Shown: positions 22,455-33,416 of the stretch, piece after piece
Position numbering within the stretch: the stretch's first letter is position 1
How the letters are laid out: every line of letters begins with the position of its first letter
Assembly: GCF_910592395.1 (NCBI RefSeq)
Contig: NC_088317.1
Coordinates: forward strand, 10,294,001-10,358,000
Reading direction: 5' to 3'
Length of the DNA stretch: 64,000 nucleotides
Source of the DNA: Lineus longissimus
Lineage: Eukaryota > Nemertea > Pilidiophora > Heteronemertea > Lineidae
The notes under the pieces: generated by a model
Told to the model about the DNA's origin: nothing
What the model saw: only the letters and a program-made list of their open reading frames with translations
The model's database searches: none
Position numbers and translations under genes: made by a program

Positions 22455-24030
22455 CACTGTTGGGCAAAATGGTTGTCACCCCTATAGAAAATTGTGAGTT
22501 TCAGGTTTATATCCATATTTCTCCACAATCATGGTCAGGTTTCTTTCATTCTTAGATTGAAATTGACATGAGTGACCTAATTCAATTTCGTCACAGGGTA
22601 TGGCAGTCGTGTGATGTAATAAGACACTATAAAAGGAGTGTTTCTGCTGACCATGTCCTTTCGGTCCTATGCCTAGTCCACAGCCGACTAGGTGTTCGTG
22701 CATTCTCCTGGTTAACCAACGCAATCCTATTGGATTTTCTTGACCAGCCAATGCAGAACTTGTCATGCCCGGCCCATACAGCCAAATTCAGCGAGGTGAG
22801 GCCATTGGAAGGTGGCGCAGCGGGTAAGGTCCTGGCGCCATCGCCAAAGTGATGGGACTTTCGAAAAGGACGGTGCAAAGGTGGGTTTCGAAGTGGCGAC
22901 AGGACGGTAATGTTAACGTTGGGAGACCTACTGGTCGTCCTCGCATCTCTAATGAAAGAGACGACCATCATCTCTTGCGTCGTTGCCGTGCAGATCATAA
23001 GAAAACGACGACACAGCTGCGCGATGACTGGCAAACCTGGATAATGTTGACGCTAGTCGGACAACGGTAAAATGTAGGCTGATTGCTGCCGGGTATCATG
23101 CAAGAAGGCAGGTAGTCTGTCCAAAATTGACAGATGCGGCAAAACGTCGATGGCTTCTGTGGGCGAGAGCGCATGCTGACGTGCCGGACAAAATTTTCAG
23201 CTTCGGGAAGACTGTGTAGGGCTGCGTGTTCCATTTGGAGGTGGTTCAGTCCATATCTGGTGCGCCATTCATTATCATGGAAAAACTGCAGTCCGCGTCC
23301 TAGAGCAAAATGTAAACGGTCTCCTCTACTTGGAGATCCTCCGAGATCACGTGCTCCCAGAAGCAAGGGGCCACTTCGGCAACACCTGGACACTAGCAGA
23401 CGACAACGTCAGACCCCACAGAGCAGCAATAGTGAATAATTTCTTGTACGAACAAGACGTCAACCGTCTGGACTGGCCTCCTTACAGCCCGGATATGAAC
23501 CCCATAGAGCACCTGTGGGACCATATTGGCAGAGAACTCGAAAATTTGGACCCTCAGCCTCAGAACCTTGCCGACCTTGGTGATGCAATTGTCCGTATTT
23601 GGGGCGAAATCCCCCAACGAAGGATACAAAGCCTCGTTACAAGCATGTCCCGACGAATTGCAGCGCTCATTGCAGCCCGTGGGGGCAATACGCGATATTA
23701 GGTATGCAAGCAGTGAGAAATAACCCAATTGTGCAATTCCTATCAATTTGGACAATCAAATCTGGTCAGATGGAGAGAACAGAGTGAAACAATGACAAAG
23801 ATGTTTTCCATAGTTTAGGTCCCTGATGAGCCTCCGTAGATAAAATGTAAATTAATAAGCAATTGATGGCAAACATGTGCAAGTTTATGGTCCAAAAACA
23901 CCCGCTAATACCATGTGTGTAAAACTGCAAAGTTTCCACTCATTAATGTTTACCATATCAAAATAAATTAAAAATGGATATGAAATCATATCTGCCATCG
24001 CAGGGGTGACAACCATTTTGCCCAACAGTG
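22455..24030 (+). mobile_element. Tc1-like transposon copy, TA target duplication
   Basis: Perfect 29-bp terminal inverted repeats, starting CACTGTTGGGCAAAATGG (22455-22483) and ending with the inverse (24002-24030), each flanked by TA (22453-22454, 24031-24032). At 1,576 bp the length is normal for Tc1. The internal transposase is broken. Perfect TIRs alongside a damaged gene suggest either recent mobilisation in trans or slow decay. Confidence 0.95.
22765..23701 (+). pseudogene. Tc1 transposase, DD34E type, inactivated
   Basis: It starts at ATG 22765 (MPGPYS). The paired HTH region includes LSKRTVQRWVSKWRQ and the GRPRISNERDD linker. The C-terminal catalytic part includes TLADDNVRPHRA, WPPYSPDMNPIEHLWD and ends RGGNTRY. 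Second Asp to Glu spacing is 34 residues, the Tc1 signature. Lesions: TAA at 22825-22827, a frameshift near 23040, and a deletion near 23210 that removes the segment expected to carry the first catalytic Asp (TDESRF-like). The frame resumes at EDCVGLRV, then GGGSVHIW. It cannot encode an active enzyme. Confidence 0.93.
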
Positions 24031-24032
24031 TA

Positions 24033-25277
24033 TATCGTTAACCACTTAGCCCCTGAAGCACCCGGCCATGAACTCAACTTGGAAAGAAAACAAACTCTTA
24101 AAGGTTAATCGAAACCACAACGAATACATGTAGGTCTTCATTGTCATAGCTTTCCAATGAATATTGATGTCACATTACACTGTTTCATTCCATTTACAAG
24201 AAGGATTCAAAGCCATCTCGGAAGCTGATTGATTAAGAGATGTAATTTCCCCATTTTCAATGGCTGTGCAGAATGTTTCAAAAAACTTGTCATCTCCATT
24301 CTTTCATTTCTGATTTTACAAAACATTTACAGTAAAGATGACAACTTTTTTGCAAACACCATGTACAGTCCTTCAAAAAAGTAAATGGACACAAAAAAAT
24401 CAAATTTTCTTGAAAACGGCTGGTGATAAATCGATGCGGTTTGCTGCATTTGATAGGGCATTTAGTTGTGCATCATGATATCTACCACTTGGAAATTTGC
24501 TATTTTACCTATAAGTCAATTTTTTCGATTTATGAAAGGTCCCAAAATCAACTTTTTTATGACGCATTTTTTGGGGGCAAATTTTATATTGACTGGAAGC
24601 TTCTGTTGAGTTATGAGTGAATATCTAAGAAATTCCACAGTTTTCACTTGAATCTGCAACTTATTAACCCATTTGTGCAAAAGGGTTTTGTTACCCGGTC
24701 TTCTACTGCAGAGATGCCCCCTTGATATTATTCACCTGGCCCAGACAACCGGAATCATGTCACCATTTCAATGGCCTTGTTTAATATGCCTATGAATAGC
24801 TCTCCCAGGCCTGGATTTGGCAGCTGGACAATGGGTTCACCAATATTACTTTACCCTCGCGTTTACAATACATCAATGTTAACAACATTTCCACCCCCAT
24901 TCAAAACCTCAGCCAATAAGGAATTAACACTCGGGCTGCATGTTGAAACTGACATAATTGGCTATGGTCGACTTCTCGCTTTGCCACAGAATTAATGTAG
25001 TCAACGACTTCCTCATTCTGATCGGCATGGTGAAGATCACCAGGGGGTTTCTCCAAAGTAATTCCAAAGTCAATAAACAAGGTGCAAAATTTTGACATAA
25101 AATGCTGTTTTCCCACCAATTAACACAAGATTTTTTCATCACCTTGATGGGGACGTGGGTTTTTCATCATGGTGATTCATCCTATCAAGAAAAAGTACGA
25201 AAAAAATCGGAAACGAAAAAGTTGATTTTGGGGCCTTTTGTAAATCAATAAAAGTCGGTATTAGATAAAATGGCTAC
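24033..25277. other. No recognisable gene
   Basis: Several short frames on both strands without recognisable motifs. No inverted or tandem repeats noticed. It ends at the 5' end of a HINE-like element. Confidence 0.4.
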
Positions 25278-26505
25278 TTTTTAGCTCACCTCTTAGCAGA
25301 GGTGAGCTTATCCCATACCGTGGCGTCCGTCGTCCGTCGTCGTCGTCGTCCGTCGTCCGTTAGCAGGGCACGTTTCGTAACTGTTAGAGCTATTGAGTTG
25401 AAACTTAATACACATGTACCCTTATGTAATGACACCTGGGAGACCAAGTTTCGGTCCGATTCGTTTCATGGTTTGGCCACCAGGGGGACAAACGTTAAAA
25501 GTGAAAATATGCAATATCTCCCTTAATAGTAGTCGGGAAATTTTGAAAAAAATATGGTAGGTACTTCTAGCAAAGGTGCATCATATATCCTCGGGGTTTT
25601 TGATTTGACCTCATTTTCAAGGTCACAGAGGTCAAATAGTGTAAATTAGCCGTTAGGATGTAACGATGGCACGTTTTAAACTGCAATGACTATTGATACC
25701 AAATTTGGTACACATTTACCCCTTAGTCAGGTGATCTCAGGGACCAAAGTTTGGTCCAATATGATTCACCACTTGACCACCAGGGGGCAAAATCCAAAAA
25801 CCTTAAAAATGTGATTATTCCTTAACTTCTTGCCCGATTGCCTCCAATTTGATATCATGGGTACATCTAACCACCATACAGTATATGTCACACAGGTTTT
25901 TAATTTGACCTTCTTGTCAAGGTCACAGAGGTCAAATTGCGTAAATTCGCCGTCAGGCCGTAACTATGGCACGTTTCTCAACTGCAATGACTATTGATCA
26001 CAAATTTAGTACACATGTACCCCTTGGTCAGGTGATCTCAGGTACCGAAGTTTGGTGCGATCTGATTTGCCGTTTGGCCTCCAGGGAGGGGGCCAAATCC
26101 TAAATTCTTCACAATGCCATTACTCCTAGTAATGACTTGCCCGATTGGTACCAATTTTATATCATAGGTACATCTAATTCTAACAACCATTCAATGTGTC
26201 ACCCGGGTCTTCTTTGATTTGACCTACTTTTCAAGGTCACAGAGGTCGAATGTACTGAATGAACTATATGATTCCAATAACGCTTGCTGGCCAGGCAATA
26301 ATCGTTTCCTCAATAAACATTTTTTACTTTTCAAATCACTAGTTTCTTCATTCTTTCAAATTGAAAATATCACACCAGAAATAGACATTTCACTTCAACA
26401 ACACTAGAGCCCTGCCACTACATGTATACCAGCACACCAATCCTTTTCAACCTATCAATCAGTCCAAACCCTCTCAGCTGAGCACCAGGCACTTGGGCCT
26501 CTTGT
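25278..26505 (+). mobile_element. HINE-like element, copy B, with mismatched 3' end
   Basis: The 5' end is TTTTT plus a perfect hairpin (25283-25308), arms AGCTCACCTC and GAGGTGAGCT, loop TTAGCA; then a GTC microsatellite (25320-25365) and three ~300-bp units. It is nearly identical to copy F (39211 onward) until about 26257, where the two diverge abruptly after 'aggtcgaatgtactg'. The 3' end here is TCAGCTGAGC (26474-26483) with hairpin AGGCACTTGGGCCT and CTTGTT, which is the family L end, not the GAGGTGAGC end of copy F. The copy therefore looks chimeric. It contains two exact AGGTCACAGAGGTCA sites (25620, 25920) and CCACCAGGGGG(A/C) at 25487 and 25777. Confidence 0.7.
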
Positions 26506-27660
26506 TTTTGTAAGTATTAAACCACCAAATTTGGCATAATCTGATGGTTATCTTCGAGTTTTCACATTCAGCGGCCAACATGGAATTTTACTGGGTAGTT
26601 TATCGGAGGTGTTGAAGTGTTGGCGCCAGGAAAAAAAATGACGTCGAACATGGATGACAGGTCGGAATCGGATGTTGAGTGGTTGGATGATGAATTTGAT
26701 CATCATGCATATGATCATGAACATGAACGTGATGAAATCGTATCTGAAACTGATGTTATCACAGATCGAGATGAAACTCCTTAAAAGAAAAGGATGAAAT
26801 GCAAGCAAGCTACATATAAAAACAATGTGAAATAAGGTTGTGACACATTCTACATTTTGTACTAAAAAAAGCTGGAAAAACACCCATATTTCAAAGGCTG
26901 TAAACAATAGTACTCACAAAAATTGAAAATAAGAGAAAGAAGACAAAAATACACATTACTTCAATACTGTTTGGAAGAAAAATCCACAACTTGGGAAAAA
27001 TACTCGCTGTTTGGGGGGAAAATACTAAAGACTTTCAGGCAAAGTAAGCAGTCCTGGGTTACATAATCTGGCTAGCAACTGGCTTGTTAGAGCCAGGCGG
27101 TAGGTTCACCAAAAGCTGTAATGTAGCTCTGGCTATTGCCCTACTTGGGAGGATAAATATCAATTATTGCTCTTAAAATTGATATTTGAAGTATGTTTTT
27201 CATTAACATTTTAATGTTCAAGTAGGACAGCATTATTTTGCCCATGATAAATGAGTTAATTGTATATTCCAAAAAATTAAAAATAAATCTAGTTTTTTAA
27301 TTTTTTTGGAAAACCGGTTATATCTGTTTACTAGCTAAATCCCACATCTAGAAAGTGTTATTTGAGCTATTTCATGAAGTGGGAAAACAAAATCAATGCC
27401 AAAAACAACATAGACGCCCATAAAATATGGTCCAATTTAGGTTTTATAGACAATTTAGTCAAATTTATAGAACTTAATGAATTTTTCAAATTAGATTCTT
27501 TTTACAGAAAATTGCCTCAAATGCATCAATTTATACAATACTTAAAACTATCATAATGTTATTCAAAGCTTCGTTATACCTTATAATAAGGTAAGGTAAT
27601 ACAGACAAATTTATACAACTATTTAGAGTAAGGAATCCAACATCAGCCTCATCTGTAGCC
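26506..27660. other. AT-rich spacer, no recognisable gene
   Basis: Short frames only. I see nothing that supports a gene or RNA. Confidence 0.4.
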
Positions 27661-28292
27661 GCGCGTACACCACCTGAAAATGGACCACCAATCTTCGTTC
27701 GCAAACCAATGCCGCACCATCGAAAATCCACCAAGCGCGTACACCACCGGCAACAGATGGCGCGCAAACAATAAATTGCTCTCCACGCTCCCTGCATTGG
27801 AGGTAGAAATATTGAACACTTACCCTATTTTAATGGCTCCCACAACACTGCACACTCATTGACAAAATGTTATTTCGACAAAAAAAGGTGTTTTTGCTGC
27901 TCGTAAAGAAGATATATTCACGGAAAATCGTCAAAAGCACCAGTGACTCTGCCGCTGGCCACACATGATGTTCAATTTTGTTGGCACTTTTAGGACCCAT
28001 TTTCGATTGTTTACGAACGCGGTTGAGTGTCAAAATTTCTGTCAAGGTTTCTGCACCAACTTTAGTTTGTTTACATTTTCTGAGCATGCGCAGAAAGCGC
28101 CATTTCGAAAGCTCCGCCTGTCGCCGAGCCATCTAACTAACTAATTGCCGATCCATTAGCGCGTACACCACGACAAAGCCGAGCTTTTAACAAGCCGGGC
28201 GAATTTGGACCAGCAATTTGTACCGAATAAATTTGTCGCGGCAATGTGGTGGTGTACGTGCAATTGGTCCACCAATATTTCGTGGTGTATGC
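27661..28292. repeat. Region with scattered direct and inverted GCGTACACCAC motifs
   Basis: GCGCGTACACCAC occurs at 27661, 27735 and 28159. The inverse occurs as GTGGTGTACGTGC (28249) and GTGGTGTATGC (28282). A GGACCACCAAT / ATTGGTCCACCAAT pair is also present (27680, 28263). This arrangement suggests a small MITE or nested MITEs, but I could not place clean ends. Confidence 0.4.
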
Positions 28293-28503
28293 ACAACTTA
28301 TGTCAGTAAACCTGCCGCCTGACTTCACTTAGAAACCTAACCAAGACTGTTACATAACATGTAAACAAAACAGTTAATTTGCTATATCTCTGGACTTGGT
28401 ACTTCAATTTTGATCAAACTTGCTTTGATGTGGAGCTTTAAGTCCAGTCTTTGAGGATTTGTACATGTCATGCAATCATAAAAGCAGGAGACTTGGCCTT
28501 TCA

Positions 28504-28567
28504 CTAGCATAAATTCCTAACAACCAAACATCTATACGGTTAGCACAATGGTCCCTGGCCTTTTCAT
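28504..28567 (+). mobile_element. Solo 3' end of a HINE-like element
   Basis: Contains 'catctatacggttagcacaatggtccctggccttttcatt', a degenerate version of the CGGTGAGC plus hairpin end seen in copies A, D and G. No upstream units are present. Confidence 0.75.
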
Positions 28568-29225
28568 TGATCTATGGTTGTGACATCGTCTTGGGCCAGG
28601 TTGCATATACGGAACACAAATGACATAATCATGTGTTTGTTTCTTACGTTGTCCTGCATGAAAATAATCTACGTTTTACTTGCAGCCACTTGTGAATGTG
28701 ATGTGATTAGTAGTCGGCGAAATTAAAGCCAAAATTCGTGTGGGTACAACGGCAATTGTAGAACCCTATAAAAACATAGATCACAACGTTAAAATCCAAG
28801 TCGGCTGCTGCCTTAAGACCACCACTGAATATTGGTTGGAGGTTCCAGACCTATCAAGTAGACGCGAGTATGCTTTTAACTGTCAAGTGCACATTTGAAG
28901 AGGTATTGAAAAGATATTTGGTGTGGCAAGTCTACAGATATAAAGAAATTATTTGATGAAACAAATAAATTAATGGTAGTCTTGTCTCATGTTGGAATCT
29001 TGTGATTGCACTTGTGAATGCGATCTCTGTCGAAGCCTGACATAATTGGTTCCCTATTGTATTGTCCTGATCCAGTATCCAGAATGGCTGCCTTGTGGTT
29101 TGATTTCATATTTTGGATAGTTTTGCTAAACGATTCACTCTGTGGGCTTGAAGTGTAAATGCAGAACAAGTGACCTGATTGCATTGAATTGTTTGTGACA
29201 TGATTGGGTGTGGTGCGAGATATCG
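28568..29225. other. No recognisable gene
   Basis: Short frames only. Confidence 0.4.
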
Positions 29226-29268
29226 TTTTTGGCTCACCGTAAGGGGAGTCTATATGATAGCGCTGTGT

Positions 29269-29314
<46 letters not shown>

Positions 29315-29560
29315 ATCCTAACAGTGGCACGTTTCTTAACTGCTAGGGCTATGAACTTGAAACTTTGTACACAGAATGCCCTAGGTCAGCTGACCTCTGA
29401 CACTGATTTTCGGTCCGATCTGATTCTCTGTTTGGCCACCAGGGGGCCAAATGTCAATATCTAAAAAGTGTGATATCTCGCTTATTAGTGACTTGTTTTC
29501 GATAAAACTTTTGTTGTAGGTACTCATAGCAAATATACATTTTACTAGTGGTGATATAAA
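29226..29560 (+). mobile_element. 3'-truncated HINE-like element, copy C (CACCG family)
   Basis: The 5' end is TTTTTGGCTCACCGTAAGGG (from 29226), then a long GTC microsatellite (about 29268-29313), then the first half of a unit with CCACCAGGGGGC at 29436-29447. Similarity to copy G stops near 29545, before the first AGGTCA pair. Confidence 0.8.
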
Positions 29561-31639
29561 TGGCCAAGTCTGATGTAATACCTTCCATCAAATATATATG
29601 TATACATCTCAGGCGAGCTTATATATTTCTGCTTTAATGTCGGTACCAATTAGTGTTCGTGTCGTTTTCATCCGATTTTTGTCTTTGTTATGACGGTAGA
29701 AGTAGTAATCATAAATACAGTAATATTACAATACTAGGGAAGCAAGTGTTAAAGAGGTTCCTGCCAGAGTGAAGTTAAGGAGACATTTCTTGTATGTTGG
29801 TGTAATAGTTATTACTAATAATGTCTGAAGCAGAAGATTAGGCCAACTTTTTACAATCGATTTGAAAATCTGGAAATGAGAGATATGTGAGCATGATTAC
29901 TTCTGATAGAAACACTGGCAGAATAGGAATTACCGGGTCCAGACAATCTAAGGGCAAGAAAATGCTTTAAGAGGGGTCATGTGCTAGTAACTCCATTTTT
30001 TTCCATTTTCTGAAAATGTATGGTTGGCAGATTCATAATCCAAAGACAGTAGCTAGCTCTACATGTATATCAAGACCACCGTTGGGACTGGTCTTGAGTG
30101 AACTCAGTAGGGAGGTGTTCTTATTATAGAGGTGAATTTGAATAGATGCTGTCACCTTGGCGCTGATGTATTAGCTGTCCCTATTAGACATGTAAGAGAG
30201 GTGTCCTTTAAAATACCAAGGTGTCCTTTTTAAGGGAGGTGCTCTTGTAGTATTCAAAAGAAGGTGCAGCCTAAGTGGCAAGAACTGAAGAGTTATACAT
30301 GTATGATAAGAAATATATGTATTTGGAGAATGCAGAAATGAAATTATTACAAAATATTTTCCTATCCAGGAGGTGATTGGAATTACAGAATATTGTACAA
30401 TGATTGAAAATTAAATGAGGTAATCAATGTAAATTACAGTGTATGTATCACCAGAGGACCCCCTTAAGCAAGTAGTGTGGTAAATACAGTAGTGTTGATA
30501 TAAAGATTATGAAAATGAATTTTCACAGTACAGGGCTCAAAGATATAAGTATATAGCATTGTACCCGTGGCGCAGGCAGGTTCAAATGGGCTATACCTTG
30601 AATAGATTGAATTGCAATGAAAATATAATGCAATATCAAAGGAGCAATATCGAAGAGACAAATTAAACCAACCATTTGTCCACAGACTCGGACCCTGTGG
30701 CGTGCTGTATGCGTGCATATAAAAGTAAATCAATTGGTCCGAATGAGATGATGAGGCAATGTGAATATACCTCGTTCCTTAGTCAGCAATATGCCCCTTT
30801 TTATACGGAGATGAAGGAGAGCCCAGATAGGCCTTCACATGTCGGCCTCCAAATGGCTCGGACCAATTGCACTATCACTACTAAAACTTTAAAATGCGTG
30901 CTCCTCCTACATGTAGCATGATCTCGGGCAAGGCACTTAGTCGACAGGCAAGCTAGAAGTTCAGCACCGTGAGCAGGTCCTTGATAAGGCCATGCCAAGT
31001 TCAGAGTGCCTCTTCAGATACATCAAGTTTTGAAAGCTGTGGTGAGCACATAAACATACCATTGTAACTTTAATTTGAAAATCCCTTCATAATCAAGGGC
31101 TAGCTCTGGCTAATACAGTACCAATATACGATAGACCATCAATTTGACCCCAGCTCCTTACTGCGGGAAAACCCAAGTCCAGCAACCAAAAGTATCAAAA
31201 TACATTTTTGTTTACATTTGAACTGCACACATGCGTTTGTTTACAATTTCTTTCCCGCGAAATCTCGAAGATCAGGTGACCTACAATCGTGGATTGAAAA
31301 TAACATTAACCTTGGTTCAGCAGGTCAACACGTGTACAGGCTGTTCCAATCATCCCCCTACAGCCAGCCGTTCAACAGGTAGTGTTAGTCACCCCACAGG
31401 GAGTGCAGGTGATTCATTAATCCCCTGCATAACTGAACAGCAATGGCTTGGCTTCCGTGAGTGATAAGGAGAATTGACCGTGTCCGATTAAAAATCCCTC
31501 ATTACTGCTCCGCTGAAGTAAATTTCCGAAAATAAACATGACGTTGCATCAGGATAACATATCACCTGCAAACGTGCAAAATTTCGAGACGAAACACGAC
31601 CCCTAAATGGCACTTTAGCGAGCCGCCTTATAGTATTAT
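29561..31639. other. No recognisable gene over 2 kb
   Basis: Neither strand shows a frame with recognisable motifs. It may hold introns or upstream sequence of MED4, but no exon is identifiable. Confidence 0.4.
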
Positions 31640-33235
31640 GATATAGATAATATACGGGTTTTTAATTTGACCTTGTTTTCAAGGTCACAGAGGTCATATG
31701 GCGTAAATTGGCCATTAGAGTGTAAACTGGCACGTTTCTTAACCACTAAAGCTATGAACTTGAAACTTGGTGCATATAACCCCCTATATCACATAGCCTC
31801 TGGTGCTGAATTTTGGTTCGGTCTGATTCCTAACTTTACCACCAGGGGGCCAAAAGTGGAAATCTAAAAAGTGTGATATCTCGCTTATTAGTGATTTGTT
31901 TTTGATGAAATTTTTATGGTAGGTTTTCCTAGCAAGGGTATATTACATATCGTCCGTGTTTTTGATTTGACCTACTTTTTAAGGTCACAGAGGTCAAATG
32001 GCGTAAATTTGCCGTTTGAGTGTAACTGGGGCACGTTTCTTAACCAATAAAGCTATGAACTTGAAATTTGGTGCACCTGATTCCCTACATCATTTAACCT
32101 ATCACACCGAATTTCAGTCTGATCTGATTCTCGACTTGGCCACCAGGGGGCCAAAACTAAAAAAGTAAAAAGTGCAATATCTCGCTTAATAGTGACTTGT
32201 TTTCAATTCTATTTTTATGGTAGGTACTCAGAGCAAGGATACATCACATATCCTACGGTTTTTTATTTGACCTCATTTTCAAGGTCACAGAGGTCAAATG
32301 GTGTGAATTGGCCGTTTGTGTGTAACTATGGCACGTTTCTTAACCACTAAAGCTATGAACTTTAAACCTGGTACACATGACTCCCTAGGTCAGATGACCT
32401 GTGACACAGATTTTTGGTCTGGTCTGATTCTTAACTTGGCCACCAGGGGGCCAAAACAAAAAATTTTAATAGTGCCATATCTTGCTTATTACTGATTAGT
32501 TTTTGGGTAAAAATGTTATGGTAGATACTCTTAGCAAGGATACATCACATATGATACGGGTTTTTGATTTGACGTTCTTGTCAAGGTCGCAGAGGTCAAA
32601 CGGCTTAAATTGGCCATTTTAGCGTAACTGTGGCACGTTTGTTAACCCCTAAGGCTATGAACTTGAGACTTTGTACAAAGGACCCACTAGGTCAGCTGAC
32701 CTCTGACCCTGAATTTCAGTCTGGTTTGATTCTCGACTTGGCCACCAGGGGGCCAAAAGTGAAAACCTAGAAAGTGTGATATCTCGCTTTTTAGTGATTC
32801 GTTTTTAATAGCATTTTTATGGTAGGTTCTCCTAGCAGGGATACATCACATATCATATGAGATTGGTCGTTTGAGTGTAACTATGGTACGTTTCTTAACC
32901 ACTATAGCTATGAACTTGAAATTTGGTGCACGTGACTCCCTACGTCATGTCACCTTGGACACCGAATTTCGATCTGATCTGGTACTCAACTTGGCCACCA
33001 AGAGGCTAAAACTAAAATTGGTAAAAAGTGCAATATCTCGTTTTTTAGTGACTTCTTTTTGATGATATTCTTATGGTTACCATAATGGTACTTACTCCAA
33101 GCAACGATACATCACATGTCATACCGACTTTGGTTTGACCTATATACTATACATGTACAATGTTTCTTAACCTGGATGAATTCCAAAGCACCAAATATCT
33201 ATACGGTGAGCACAATGGCCCCTGGCCATTTCATT
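31640..33235 (+). mobile_element. 5'-truncated HINE-like element, copy D
   Basis: About five ~300-bp units with AGGTCACAGAGGTCA at 31682, 31982 and 32282 (one-base variant at 32584) and CCACCAGGGGGC at 31839, 32140, 32440 and 32742. One unit is shortened by about 60 bp near 32858, losing its AGGTCA pair. The 3' end is TACGGTGAGC (33203-33212), then a perfect hairpin AATGGCC-CCT-GGCCATT (33214-33230) and TCATT. The 5' hairpin and microsatellite are absent. Confidence 0.8.
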
Positions 33236-33357
33236 CTGGTTGGTCTGATATAAAAGATGTTGGCCATCTTTGACTTGGCCTTCCAGACTGCACATGTACA
33301 TGTAGCTGGTAAACGAGTCATCCGAATGGCTTAAAATATATTTCCTGTGATATGATG

Positions 33358-33381
33358 GGTGGGGGGGTGGGGGGGGGGGTA
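33358..33381. repeat. Poly-G tract
   Basis: Two G runs separated by single T residues, immediately left of an IS630/Tc1-type element. Confidence 0.95.
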
Positions 33382-33416
33382 GAAGTTCTCTATTGATTTT
33401 GGGTCAATCCAATATA

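Noticed and set aside
24423-24620. Short hydrophobic frame as a membrane peptide gene
   Set aside because: AT-rich composition explains the hydrophobicity; no supporting context.
25320-25365. GTC-repeat regions read as coding (short frames with Arg or Val runs)
   Set aside because: They are microsatellites at a fixed position after the 5' hairpin of HINE-like elements. The frames are not conserved between copies.
31640-33235. ~300-bp periodic units as a CRISPR array or satellite
   Set aside because: Units are long, diverged, lack spacer structure and belong to dispersed elements with defined ends.
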